NCBI RefSeq assembly: GCF_963974425.1
Contig: NZ_CAXBCK010000012.1
Span: 1 to 64,000 of the forward strand
Length of the DNA stretch: 64,000 bases
Direction of reading: 5' to 3'
DNA from: Marixanthomonas sp963974425
Lineage (GTDB): Bacteria > Bacteroidota > Bacteroidia > Flavobacteriales > Flavobacteriaceae
Shown: in pieces, positions 25,821-33,306 of the stretch
Position numbering within the stretch: position 1 is the stretch's first letter
Layout: every line of letters starts with the position of its first letter
Made by a program: the position numbers and the translations under genes
The notes under the pieces: model-generated
The model's database searches: none
What the model was told of the DNA's origin: nothing
The model's input: only the letters and a program-made list of their open reading frames with translations

Positions 25821-27512
25821 ATGCGCTGGACATTACAACCAAAACCTTCTGAAAAAATTGTCAATCATCTTTCAAAAGAATTAGGTGTCGATACTATAAT
25901 TGCCACTTTATTGGTTCAAAGAGGAATTAAAACTTTTGATGAAGCAAAGCATTTTTTTCGTCCGCAATTAAGTGATCTTCACGATCCGTTCTTGATGAAA
26001 GATATGGATAAAGCAGTAGCAAGAATTGAAAAAGCTATCGCCAATGAAGAAAATATTTTAGTCTACGGTGATTACGATGTGGATGGAACCACTAGCGTTG
26101 CATTGCTGTCTTCCTATTTAAAAAGCTACTATCCCAATGTAGCGACATATATTCCAGACCGCTATGACGAAGGCTACGGTGTTTCGTATAAAGGAATCGA
26201 TTTTGCTGAAGACAACGGCTTTTCATTAATAGTTGCATTAGACTGTGGCATAAAAGCGATTGATAAAGTAGCATACGCTTCCGAAAAAAATATTGATTTT
26301 GTTATTTGTGACCACCACCGCCCAGGATCCGAATTGCCAAAAGCGGTTGCCGTGCTCGACCCCAAACGGGAGGATTGCGAATATCCATATAAAGAGTTAT
26401 GTGGTTGTGGTGTGGGGTTTAAATTAATTCAAGCGCTTTCAGAAAAAAGAGGTTTGAAAATAGACGATTTATTACTGTATTTAGATTTGGTGGCTACTGC
26501 TATTGGTGCAGATATTGTTCCCATTACTGGGGAAAACAGGGTGTTGGCCTATTATGGTTTAAAAGTTATTAATAATAATCCTAGAGTTGGTTTTAAAGCC
26601 ATTTTAGAGCAAGTAAAAAAGAAGACCCTCACAATCACCGATGTTGTTTTTATTCTAGGTCCTAGAATCAATGCTGCCGGACGCATGAAACATGGGAACC
26701 ACGCTGTGCAATTATTAACCGAAATAGATGTTAACCGTGCGATTGAATATGCTTCGGAAATTGAACAATTCAATACCGATAGGAGAGAAGCCGATAAAAC
26801 CATTACCGAAGAGGCCTTACTTCAAATTGTTGAAAATAAGGAAGAAAACCGCATTACTACCGTGGTCTATCAAGAAGATTGGCATAAGGGAGTGATTGGC
26901 ATTGTAGCTTCACGTTTAACTGAAACGTATTATCGCCCAACATTGGTTTTTACAAAAAGTGGAGAAAAGTTGGCTGCTTCAGCGCGATCAGTCCAAGGAT
27001 TTGATGTTTACAATGCACTGGAAAGATGTTCCCAATATATTGAGCAATTTGGAGGGCATAAATATGCAGCGGGCTTAACGTTACACGAAAAAGATTTTGA
27101 AAGTTTTAAGGGGGAGTTTGAAAAAGTGGTTTCAGAAACCATCGACCCCAAACTATTGCAACCTGAATTAAAAATTGCTTCTGAAATCAATTTAACTGAA
27201 ATAACCCCAAAATTTTATCGTCTTTTAAAGCAGTTTGCACCCTTTGGTCCCGGAAATATGACTCCTGTGTTTATGACGCAAGGCTTAAAAGACACCGGTT
27301 GGGGAAAATGTGTAGGCGAAGATAAAACACATTTGCGTATTACCATAAAACAAGGCAACTCTCCTCAGTTTGTGGGGATAGGTTTCGGTATGGCAGAGAA
27401 GCAAGACATTGCTTGCGGTGATAATTCCTTTAAAGCAGCCTACGTAATCGATGAAAACGAATGGCAAGGCAATGTAAGTTTGCAACTGCGGTTAAAAGAT
27501 ATAAAAGAATAG
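25821..27512 (+). CDS. recJ: single-stranded-DNA-specific exonuclease RecJ
   Basis: RecJ degrades single-stranded DNA 5' to 3' in RecF-pathway recombination and in mismatch and base-excision repair. The 563-residue protein shows the DHH-superfamily motifs in order: motif I YGDYDVDGTTSVALL, motif II ALDCGIKA, motif III CDHHRPGSELP with the DHH triad, and later LGPRINAAGRMKHG. The DHHA1 domain carries GVIGIVASRLTE and FGGHKYAAGLTL, and a C-terminal OB-like domain follows. Length is normal. One base separates its stop from the next gene's TTG start. Confidence 0.97.
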   Translation: MRWTLQPKPSEKIVNHLSKELGVDTIIATLLVQRGIKTFDEAKHFFRPQLSDLHDPFLMKDMDKAVARIEKAIANEENILVYGDYDVDGTTSVALLSSYLKSYYPNVATYIPDRYDEGYGVSYKGIDFAEDNGFSLIVALDCGIKAIDKVAYASEKNIDFVICDHHRPGSELPKAVAVLDPKREDCEYPYKELCGCGVGFKLIQALSEKRGLKIDDLLLYLDLVATAIGADIVPITGENRVLAYYGLKVINNNPRVGFKAILEQVKKKTLTITDVVFILGPRINAAGRMKHGNHAVQLLTEIDVNRAIEYASEIEQFNTDRREADKTITEEALLQIVENKEENRITTVVYQEDWHKGVIGIVASRLTETYYRPTLVFTKSGEKLAASARSVQGFDVYNALERCSQYIEQFGGHKYAAGLTLHEKDFESFKGEFEKVVSETIDPKLLQPELKIASEINLTEITPKFYRLLKQFAPFGPGNMTPVFMTQGLKDTGWGKCVGEDKTHLRITIKQGNSPQFVGIGFGMAEKQDIACGDNSFKAAYVIDENEWQGNVSLQLRLKDIKE

Positions 27513-27513
27513 T

Positions 27514-28284
27514 TTGAATATAAAATACCATCATTTTAGTAAATTAAAAAGCATACTATTATGTGTCGTATTTCTTTTATTTTCCACATCCTTATTATCA
27601 CAAGAAATTTCAGGAAGAGTCTATGATGATACCTCGGTATTACCTGGTGTCACTGTTTTTAACAGCAACAAAAAAACTGCTGTTGTTACCAATGAAGACG
27701 GTGCGTTTACAATTAAAGCAGCTATTGGTGATACGCTTACATTTCAGTCATCTTTTCATATAAGCCAAGATAAAATCATCACATTAGCCGAATATAGAAC
27801 GCTTTTAATTGTTGAACTAAAGCAAAAAATAAACACTTTAGATGAGGTGCTGTTAAGCGGAAAAGAAAAAGAATTTGATGTAGAAAAGTACAATGCGGAT
27901 TTAAGCAAACAAATAGAAAATGATATTGAAAACAATCCTTTTGATTATGGAAAGGCTCCAGCTGGAGGTGGGGTAAATTTATTGGCTCTTGCAAAGTTGG
28001 TTATTTCAATTTTTAAAAAGAAACCTGAAAAAGAAATTATATACGCAACTCAAACAGACTTAATACACCTCTTTAAAGATGATGTTTTTTTTACAGAAAC
28101 CTTACTTGAAAACACCTTGAAAATCCCCAAGCAATATAAAAATCTCTTTTTAGAATATTGCACTGCAAAACAAATTGAAGAAGCTCTATTAAAAGAAGAA
28201 AATAAATTTCAATTGCTCGATATATTGGTTGTTAGTAGTAACGAGTTCAGAGATATTGTTGCGAAATATGAAGCGGATAAATAA
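27514..28284 (+). CDS. secreted protein with carboxypeptidase-like regulatory domain
   Basis: A 256-residue protein. The only plausible start is the TTG at 27514, which gives a signal peptide (hydrophobic about 14-28, ending LLSQE). A CarboxypepD_reg-like beta domain follows (ISGRVYDDTSVLPGVTVFNS, then TNEDGAFTIKAAIGDTLTFQ), as in the N-terminal part of many Bacteroidetes outer-membrane proteins. The rest is helical, Lys/Glu-rich, with no receptor barrel. It follows recJ by 1 base and may be co-transcribed with it; the functions look unrelated. Function unknown. Confidence 0.75.
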   Translation: MNIKYHHFSKLKSILLCVVFLLFSTSLLSQEISGRVYDDTSVLPGVTVFNSNKKTAVVTNEDGAFTIKAAIGDTLTFQSSFHISQDKIITLAEYRTLLIVELKQKINTLDEVLLSGKEKEFDVEKYNADLSKQIENDIENNPFDYGKAPAGGGVNLLALAKLVISIFKKKPEKEIIYATQTDLIHLFKDDVFFTETLLENTLKIPKQYKNLFLEYCTAKQIEEALLKEENKFQLLDILVVSSNEFRDIVAKYEADK

Positions 28285-28285
28285 T

Positions 28286-29041
28286 TTATTTAAATTCCTT
28301 CAACTCAAATTTCTTACCGTCAAAAACTCCGTAGGTATAATGGTTAATCCAATCGCCGAGATTAAAGTAGGTTGAATTTTCACCTACTTTTATCTCCATA
28401 GGCAAGTGGCGGTGGCCAAATACAAAATAATCGTAATGCTTGTTTTCTAGCTTTCGTTTAGCGTACTGCGCGAGCCATTCGTTTTCCTCACCTAAAAACT
28501 GTTTATCTTCATCACCGGAGATTAATTTATTTTTTACAGATAGGTGTTGTGCCACACGAACCCCAATATCTGGGTGCATCCAGCGAAACAACCAATTAAA
28601 AAATGGATTAGTAAAGATTTTTTTCATGCGTTTATAACCCTTATCGCCAGGACCTTTACCATCGCCATGGCCAACAAAAAAATGCGTATTGTTAAAAATA
28701 AATTCTTTAGGTTCGTGATAGACTGGGATGTTAAGCTCCTTTTCAAAATAATCATCCATCCATAAATCGTGATTACCTACAAAAAAGTGAATAGGAATAC
28801 CACTGTCACGTATTTCAGCAAGTTTTCCCAAAACACGTACAAATCCTTTAGGAACAACGGTTTTATATTCAAACCAAAAATCGAATAAATCACCTAATAA
28901 AAAAATGGCGGCTGCATCTTCTTTTACTTCATCTAACCAGGCTATAAATTTCTGTTCACGAGGTTTGCTGGTTTCAGTCGTTGGCGCGCCCAAGTGGTTG
29001 TCGCTCGAAAAATAGATTTTTTTGCCTTCCGGTAGTTGCAT
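28286..29041 (-). CDS. lpxH: UDP-2,3-diacylglucosamine diphosphatase family metallophosphoesterase
   Basis: LpxH hydrolyses UDP-2,3-diacylglucosamine to lipid X and UMP in lipid A synthesis, at the inner membrane. The 251-residue calcineurin-like protein has the metal motifs SSDNHLGAPTT, LLGDLFDFWFEYK, VGNHDLWMDDY, FFVGHGDGKGPGDKGY and VFGHRHLP. Bacteroidetes homologues are usually labelled LpxH. It lies 50 bases downstream of queD and converges on the previous gene with a one-base gap, so it probably shares a transcript with queD or has a weak own promoter (TATCTTTA upstream). Confidence 0.9.
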   Translation of the reverse strand: MQLPEGKKIYFSSDNHLGAPTTETSKPREQKFIAWLDEVKEDAAAIFLLGDLFDFWFEYKTVVPKGFVRVLGKLAEIRDSGIPIHFFVGNHDLWMDDYFEKELNIPVYHEPKEFIFNNTHFFVGHGDGKGPGDKGYKRMKKIFTNPFFNWLFRWMHPDIGVRVAQHLSVKNKLISGDEDKQFLGEENEWLAQYAKRKLENKHYDYFVFGHRHLPMEIKVGENSTYFNLGDWINHYTYGVFDGKKFELKEFK

Positions 29042-29091
29042 AGGGTAAAGATAGAAAAAAGACTGTAGCGGTAACTTGGGTGCTTGTAAAA

Positions 29092-29541
29092 TTAATTGTC
29101 AGCAGCATACCACTCAGCGTAACTGGTAGCAGTTTCTTGTAGTTTTAATGAATGAAGTTGAATGTTATTGGGCAATCTTTTTTTAATTTTTTCTGCAAAA
29201 TCAATCACCATCATTTCGCTGGTAGGCTGATAATCTACCAATAGAACATTGTGGTCTCTATCCTGTAATTCTTTTGCTAGTTCTACGTGTGGGGTGTTTT
29301 TATTAAACACGGTGGCGTGATCAAAAACATCGACAATATCTTCTTTTACAATCTTTTTAAGATCGCCAAAATCGATCACCATTCCGTATTTTACATGGTT
29401 GTTATCGTCAATAGGCGTTCCAATAACCGTAACGGAAAGCTTGTAACTGTGCCCGTGCACATTGCGGCATTTACCATCGTAACCATATAGTGCGTGGCCG
29501 GTTTCAAAAGAAAATTGTTTCGTAATTCGAATCTTGCTCAT
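29092..29541 (-). CDS. queD: 6-carboxytetrahydropterin synthase
   Basis: QueD makes 6-carboxytetrahydropterin from dihydroneopterin triphosphate, the second step of queuosine biosynthesis. The 149-residue protein has zinc ligands His16, His29 and His31 (SFETGHALYG and NVHGHSYKL), catalytic Cys25 (GKCRNVHG), VIDFGDLKKIVK, FDHATVFN and the C-terminal LQETATSYAEW with the pterin-anchoring Glu. The 6-pyruvoyl-tetrahydropterin synthase family is close, but the organism type favours QueD. A TATCTTTG -7 box lies at 29559-29566. Confidence 0.94.
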   Translation of the reverse strand: MSKIRITKQFSFETGHALYGYDGKCRNVHGHSYKLSVTVIGTPIDDNNHVKYGMVIDFGDLKKIVKEDIVDVFDHATVFNKNTPHVELAKELQDRDHNVLLVDYQPTSEMMVIDFAEKIKKRLPNNIQLHSLKLQETATSYAEWYAADN

Positions 29542-29558
29542 GTATCTATTTTATGATA

Positions 29559-29566
29559 CAAAGATA
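29559..29566 (-). promoter_or_regulatory. -7 box upstream of queD
   Basis: TATCTTTG on the minus strand matches TAnnTTTG, 18 bases before the queD ATG. No TTG at the right distance was found. Confidence 0.45.
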
Positions 29567-29616
29567 GAAGTTTTAAGGACACTATTTTTTTCTGAAAAAC
29601 ATATCTTTTTCCGAAG

Positions 29617-29624
29617 TATATTTG
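29617..29624 (+). promoter_or_regulatory. -7 box upstream of the 2OG oxygenase gene
   Basis: TATATTTG matches TAnnTTTG, 22 bases before the ATG. No clear -33 TTG is present. Confidence 0.45.
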
Positions 29625-29646
29625 TTCATCTTTATACTTTAATAAA

Positions 29647-30288
29647 ATGGAAACAGAGGAACTGTTCGAACAATTGGATTTTACAGTTAATCCTGTTTTT
29701 GAAACCCTTATTGAAGACATACAAAACAAGCAGTTTTCAATAATTGATAATTTTTTTTCTTCGGAAGAAGTTTCGCAACTTCGTAATTCATTATTGGAAA
29801 AATACGAAGCTGACCGTTTTAAAAAATCGGCGATAGGAAACCGAGTGAATGAAGAAATCCATACGGAAATACGAGGTGATTTTATTTTGTGGATGGACCA
29901 ACAAAAAGCCACTCCAAGCGAACAGATTTTTTTCAATAAGATTAACGCTTTGGTTGACTATCTAAATAGAACTTGCTTTATGGGGATTTTACATAAAGAA
30001 TTTCATTATGCGGTGTACCCAACCGGAACTTTTTACGCAAAACATTTAGATACGTTCCAAAATGACGATAGGCGAAAACTCTCGGTGGTTTGTTATTTAA
30101 ACGAAGCTAATTGGCCTAAAGAAAATGGCGGCGAATTGAGCCTCTACTTGGCCAACAATGAGGTTTTAGATGTGTTGCCACTTCCTGGACGCGTCGTTAT
30201 TTTTGAAAGCCAAGAACTGGAACACGAAGTGAAAGTAGTAAAAGCTGCTGAGCGTTACAGTATTACAGGCTGGTTAAAAAGTCGCTAA
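29647..30288 (+). CDS. 2OG-Fe(II) oxygenase (prolyl 4-hydroxylase-like)
   Basis: A 213-residue double-stranded beta-helix dioxygenase, which uses iron, 2-oxoglutarate and oxygen to hydroxylate a substrate. The Fe-binding HxD is in KHLDTFQNDDRRKLS, the distal His is in LEHEVKV and the 2OG-binding Arg/Ser follows (RYSITGWL). The region VVCYLNEANWPKENGGELSL is typical of the P4Hc subfamily. Substrate unknown; bacterial relatives act on ribosomal proteins or EF-Tu. It stands alone between divergent queD and a convergent small gene. Confidence 0.88.
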   Translation: METEELFEQLDFTVNPVFETLIEDIQNKQFSIIDNFFSSEEVSQLRNSLLEKYEADRFKKSAIGNRVNEEIHTEIRGDFILWMDQQKATPSEQIFFNKINALVDYLNRTCFMGILHKEFHYAVYPTGTFYAKHLDTFQNDDRRKLSVVCYLNEANWPKENGGELSLYLANNEVLDVLPLPGRVVIFESQELEHEVKVVKAAERYSITGWLKSR

Positions 30289-30387
30289 TTATCGGTTTTT
30301 GTATTTGTTATAAACTACAACAACAATCACTAAAATAGCTAAGATTAAAAATAATCCAGGACCGCCTATAAATTCTAAAATTTCCAT
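30289..30387 (-). CDS. 32-residue single-pass membrane protein
   Basis: A small open frame of ATG-to-TAA 99 bases: MEILEFIGGPGLFLILAILV, then a run of Val and YNKYKNR. It has a short N-terminus, Gly-Gly-Pro-Gly, one hydrophobic helix of about 15 residues and a basic end, a classic small-membrane-protein layout with the positive end inside. It starts 25 bases after the stop of the MATE gene on the same strand, so it would be co-transcribed with the transporter. The upstream sequence is A-rich (AAAACAAAAAA), as at other starts here. Coding status is inferred from layout only. Confidence 0.55.
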   Translation of the reverse strand: MEILEFIGGPGLFLILAILVIVVVVYNKYKNR

Positions 30388-30412
30388 TTTTTTGTTTTAG
30401 TAAAGATTACGA

Positions 30413-31741
30413 TTATACTTCTTTATTCAAATATTTTCTTCGGAATTTTATCACCAATCCTCCAGCACGTATCAACATCCACACAAAAAAGGCAATCCAA
30501 ATAGCGTGTAGTTTTAGTCCAAAGTAATCTAAAATAAGCAAAGCAGGGGTAAAGCCCAAGAAGGTAGCAACCAACAATAAATTACGTAAGTATTTTGCTT
30601 CGCCCAGGCCTTTAAAAATTCCGTCGAACATAAACGCGATGGCATTTATAGGTTGCATTAATAAAACAATCCAAAACACCGAACTGAACAATACCAAAAC
30701 GGTGGCTTCTTTATTAAAAAGCAGTCCAATTTCATCGTATGCTAAGGCACAACCTGCCATCAAGATAAGCGCTATTAAAATGGCGTACTTGCTTATTTTC
30801 TTGCTTAACACCCATAGCGATTTATAATCTTTTGCTCCTAATAAGCGTCCGCCAATAGCATTTCCAGCATTCGCATAGCCATCGATAAAGAAACTGAAAA
30901 ACAACCAAATATTCATTAAAATACTCTGGGCGGCGATGTAATTTTTACCGTAATCGGTTGCGTAAGCGTTTGCTAGATAAATAGCAAAATTTAGCGCTGC
31001 GGTCCGTACAAAAAGATTGGCAGCCATTAAAAGCAAGGGCTTCAATTGTGGATTTATATTGAAACTCAATTTTAGATGAAACGGTGTTTTTTTCCAGAAA
31101 AACCATAAGGCCATCAAAAGCATCACACTTTGGGCTGCTAAACTAGCGTAGGCAGCACCTTTTAAATGAAGCGGTGGAATAATGCCTTCTACACCATAAA
31201 CTAAAAGATAATCTAAAACCACATTTACCAATGCTCCGGTAAGGCTACATTTCATCGCCCAATAGGTGTTTTGTAGCCCTCGGAAAATTCCGAAGATGGC
31301 AAAAGTGATTAGTGTCAACGGATAACCGATGGCACGAATACGGTAGTAATCGGCAGCATAACTTAAAATAAGTCCTTCGGCATTGTATAAACTGAAAATA
31401 GCTTCAGCAAAAAAAGCGGTAATGCCATAAATAAATAGACTCAATATGAAATTAAAGCCGATTGCCTGGGGAATCAAGGTTTTAACAGCGTGCAACCTGT
31501 TAGCCCCTAAATGTTGTGATACAGTGGCTGAAATAGCCGTTTTGGTTTGTGCCACAATCCAAATAATGGCCGAAAGAAATGAACCCACCAAACCTGCAGC
31601 CGCCAACGCTTCGATTGAATGTTCTTTCACATTACCAATTATGGCAATATCGGTCAATGAAATCAAAGGCTCGGCAATACCGGCAATAATAGCTGGAATT
31701 GCAATTTTATTGATGCTCTTAAAACTGACTGTCGTATTCAA
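30413..31741 (-). CDS. MATE family efflux transporter
   Basis: A 442-residue inner-membrane antiporter of the MATE (DinF/NorM) family, exporting drugs or metabolites using Na+ or H+. About 12 hydrophobic segments are visible, in the two-bundle pattern (first bundle about 12-225, second about 235-430). MATE-like segments include AIPAIIAGIAEPLISLTDIA near the N-terminus and FRGLQNTYWAMKCSLTGALV. The start is a TTG at 31741, supported by a full promoter 20 bases upstream; no ATG fits better. The substrate cannot be told. Confidence 0.93.
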   Translation of the reverse strand: MNTTVSFKSINKIAIPAIIAGIAEPLISLTDIAIIGNVKEHSIEALAAAGLVGSFLSAIIWIVAQTKTAISATVSQHLGANRLHAVKTLIPQAIGFNFILSLFIYGITAFFAEAIFSLYNAEGLILSYAADYYRIRAIGYPLTLITFAIFGIFRGLQNTYWAMKCSLTGALVNVVLDYLLVYGVEGIIPPLHLKGAAYASLAAQSVMLLMALWFFWKKTPFHLKLSFNINPQLKPLLLMAANLFVRTAALNFAIYLANAYATDYGKNYIAAQSILMNIWLFFSFFIDGYANAGNAIGGRLLGAKDYKSLWVLSKKISKYAILIALILMAGCALAYDEIGLLFNKEATVLVLFSSVFWIVLLMQPINAIAFMFDGIFKGLGEAKYLRNLLLVATFLGFTPALLILDYFGLKLHAIWIAFFVWMLIRAGGLVIKFRRKYLNKEV

Positions 31742-31760
31742 AGCGAGTTGATTAAGTGAG

Positions 31761-31792
31761 CAAAAGTAGTAGTCTAAAATTTAAAAGACCAA
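31761..31792 (-). promoter_or_regulatory. promoter of the MATE transporter gene
   Basis: On the minus strand TTG (31790-31792), a 21-bp spacer and TACTTTTG (31761-31768) match TTG-N17-23-TAnnTTTG. Its upstream part lies inside the end of the GNAT gene. It supports the TTG start at 31741, with a 5' leader of about 13 bases. Confidence 0.75.
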
Positions 31793-32281
31793 CTCGTAAC
31801 AATAAAAAGGATGTTCGCTTTGCCTCGGGAAATAAATAGATTCTAATTTTTGATAGCCGCGAGCTTCGTAAAATTTTTGGTTTCGATGGTTTTGGCTAAA
31901 AGTATCTAAACGTACTGATGTTGCATTGTTTTCTTTCGCAGTATCTTCAGCAAAATTCATTAATTTTTTGGCATATCCTTTACGTTGATGCTCAGGATGA
32001 ATAGCCAATCGATGAATGTAATAGTTGTTTGCATCTTCAGTAAGCCAGCTTACATCGTTATACTCTTCGTCTTTTAAGGTTGAAATAACAATGCTGCCAA
32101 TTATTTCTTCAGAAAAAGTAAGCACATACAGTTCATTTCTTTTACTATCGTTTTCAAACGCTTCGAGTGTAGGATACTGCGCATTCCATTGAAAGATGTT
32201 TTGTTCTATCATGTTAGCGGCACACGCTCGGGTTATTGTTATAATTTGCTCAATTTCTGAAACGTTTGCTTTTCGAATCAT
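31781..32281 (-). CDS. GNAT family N-acetyltransferase
   Basis: A 166-residue acetyl-CoA-dependent acetyltransferase fold. Motif A is the clear evidence: HRLAIHPEHQRKGYAKKLM, with the pyrophosphate-binding QRKGYA loop. Flanking strands IIGSIVISTLKDEEY and ATSVRLDTFSQNHRNQKFYE (the latter ending in FYEARGYQ, motif B) are typical. The substrate is unknown; the family covers amino acids, polyamines, proteins and drugs. The gene lies directly upstream of the MATE gene and contains part of its promoter. Confidence 0.9.
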   Translation of the reverse strand: MIRKANVSEIEQIITITRACAANMIEQNIFQWNAQYPTLEAFENDSKRNELYVLTFSEEIIGSIVISTLKDEEYNDVSWLTEDANNYYIHRLAIHPEHQRKGYAKKLMNFAEDTAKENNATSVRLDTFSQNHRNQKFYEARGYQKLESIYFPRQSEHPFYCYELVF

Positions 32282-32359
32282 TTAATAAAATAATTTAATT
32301 GTTTATTAGTTTTAAAGGTTCAAGGTTAATAAAAATTATTATTTTAGCGATATAATTAT

Positions 32360-32433
32360 GGGGGATTAGCTCAGTTGGCTAGAGCGTTTGGCTGGCAGCC
32401 AAAAGGTCATCGGTTCGACTCCGATATTCTCCA
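32360..32433 (+). tRNA. tRNA-Ala (GGC)
   Basis: A complete cloverleaf: acceptor 32360-32366/32426-32432 (two G-U pairs), D arm GCTC/GAGC, anticodon stem TTTGG/CCAAA with loop 32392-32398 and anticodon GGC at 32394-32396, T arm ATCGG/CCGAT around TTCGACT, discriminator A32433. The CCA end is not encoded. An intrinsic terminator follows within two bases. Confidence 0.95.
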
Positions 32434-32434
32434 C

Positions 32435-32463
32435 AAACCACCGCGTTAGCGGTGGTTTTTTTA
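32435..32463 (+). terminator. intrinsic terminator after tRNA-Ala
   Basis: AAACCACCGC (32435-32444), loop GTTA, GCGGTGGTTT (32449-32458), then a T-rich tail. The stem is perfect. In the opposite direction it could also end the hydrolase transcript. Confidence 0.92.
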
Positions 32464-33306
32464 TTTTATAAAATTTATTGTTGCTTTTACAACCTGTTTA
32501 AGTGAATTGGGCATTTTATCATCATTCCATGGATGTTTTGCCTCAAAAACATGGTTAGTACCTTCTATAATTTTTAGTGTACTTTTTGGGTTCCATTGGT
32601 GCATTGCTTTTGCTTCTTCAACGGAAACAGTTGGGTCATCACTTCCGTGAATAATAAGGTGAGGGATTTCTATTTGTTCAACAGCTCGTTGGATGGTGAG
32701 TCTGTTTTCATTTTCCTTAAAATCTGTATAAAACTGAAAGTAATGTGGCATTTGCTGTTTGGTGCGTCCATTTTGGACGTGTTTAACGCCACTTTCTTCC
32801 CATTCTTTGAAATCTGCTGTGCCTTCCTTAAAACGGACCTTATAATCGCTTACGCCAGCCCAAGTGATGACTTTTTTTACTTTATCATTTTCTTCAGCTT
32901 TAATTAAAATAATCCCGCCACCGCGACTGTGACCAATTAAGGAAATGTTTTTTACATCTGCTTCTAACATGTAGTGCTTAGTGGTTGCAAAATATTCAAT
33001 AACCGTCTCCAGATCATCTAGCTCTTTGGTGTAATTGTTTTCGGCAAAGGCTTCAAGGTCTGGGAAATCGATAGGCTCATCAACGGTGCCGCCGTTGTGG
33101 GAAAAATTGAATTTAATGAAGAAAAATCCTGCTTTGGCAAATGCTTCTGCAACTAAATGCCAAGCGCCCCAATCTTTAAATCCTTTGTAACCGTGACAAA
33201 AAATGACCACCGGTTTTGGTTTTTGGTTTTCATTGTAATATACATCGTATACAATGGGTTTCTTGTCTTTCCTATGTAGTATTTTGTTTTGTTCAATCAT
33301 CATCAT
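32461..33306 (-). CDS. alpha/beta hydrolase
   Basis: A 281-residue cytoplasmic alpha/beta hydrolase similar to dienelactone-hydrolase and peptidase-like esterases. The oxyanion motif is FCHGYKGFKDWG, the nucleophile Ser is in LIGHSRGGGI, the Asp in IIHGSDDPTV and the His in GTNHVFEA. The start is at three consecutive ATG codons at 33306; the first overlaps the addB stop as ATGA, so the two genes are translationally coupled. Substrate unknown; the coupling with a DNA-repair nuclease is common in flavobacteria and may be only positional. Confidence 0.9.
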   Translation of the reverse strand: MMMIEQNKILHRKDKKPIVYDVYYNENQKPKPVVIFCHGYKGFKDWGAWHLVAEAFAKAGFFFIKFNFSHNGGTVDEPIDFPDLEAFAENNYTKELDDLETVIEYFATTKHYMLEADVKNISLIGHSRGGGIILIKAEENDKVKKVITWAGVSDYKVRFKEGTADFKEWEESGVKHVQNGRTKQQMPHYFQFYTDFKENENRLTIQRAVEQIEIPHLIIHGSDDPTVSVEEAKAMHQWNPKSTLKIIEGTNHVFEAKHPWNDDKMPNSLKQVVKATINFIK

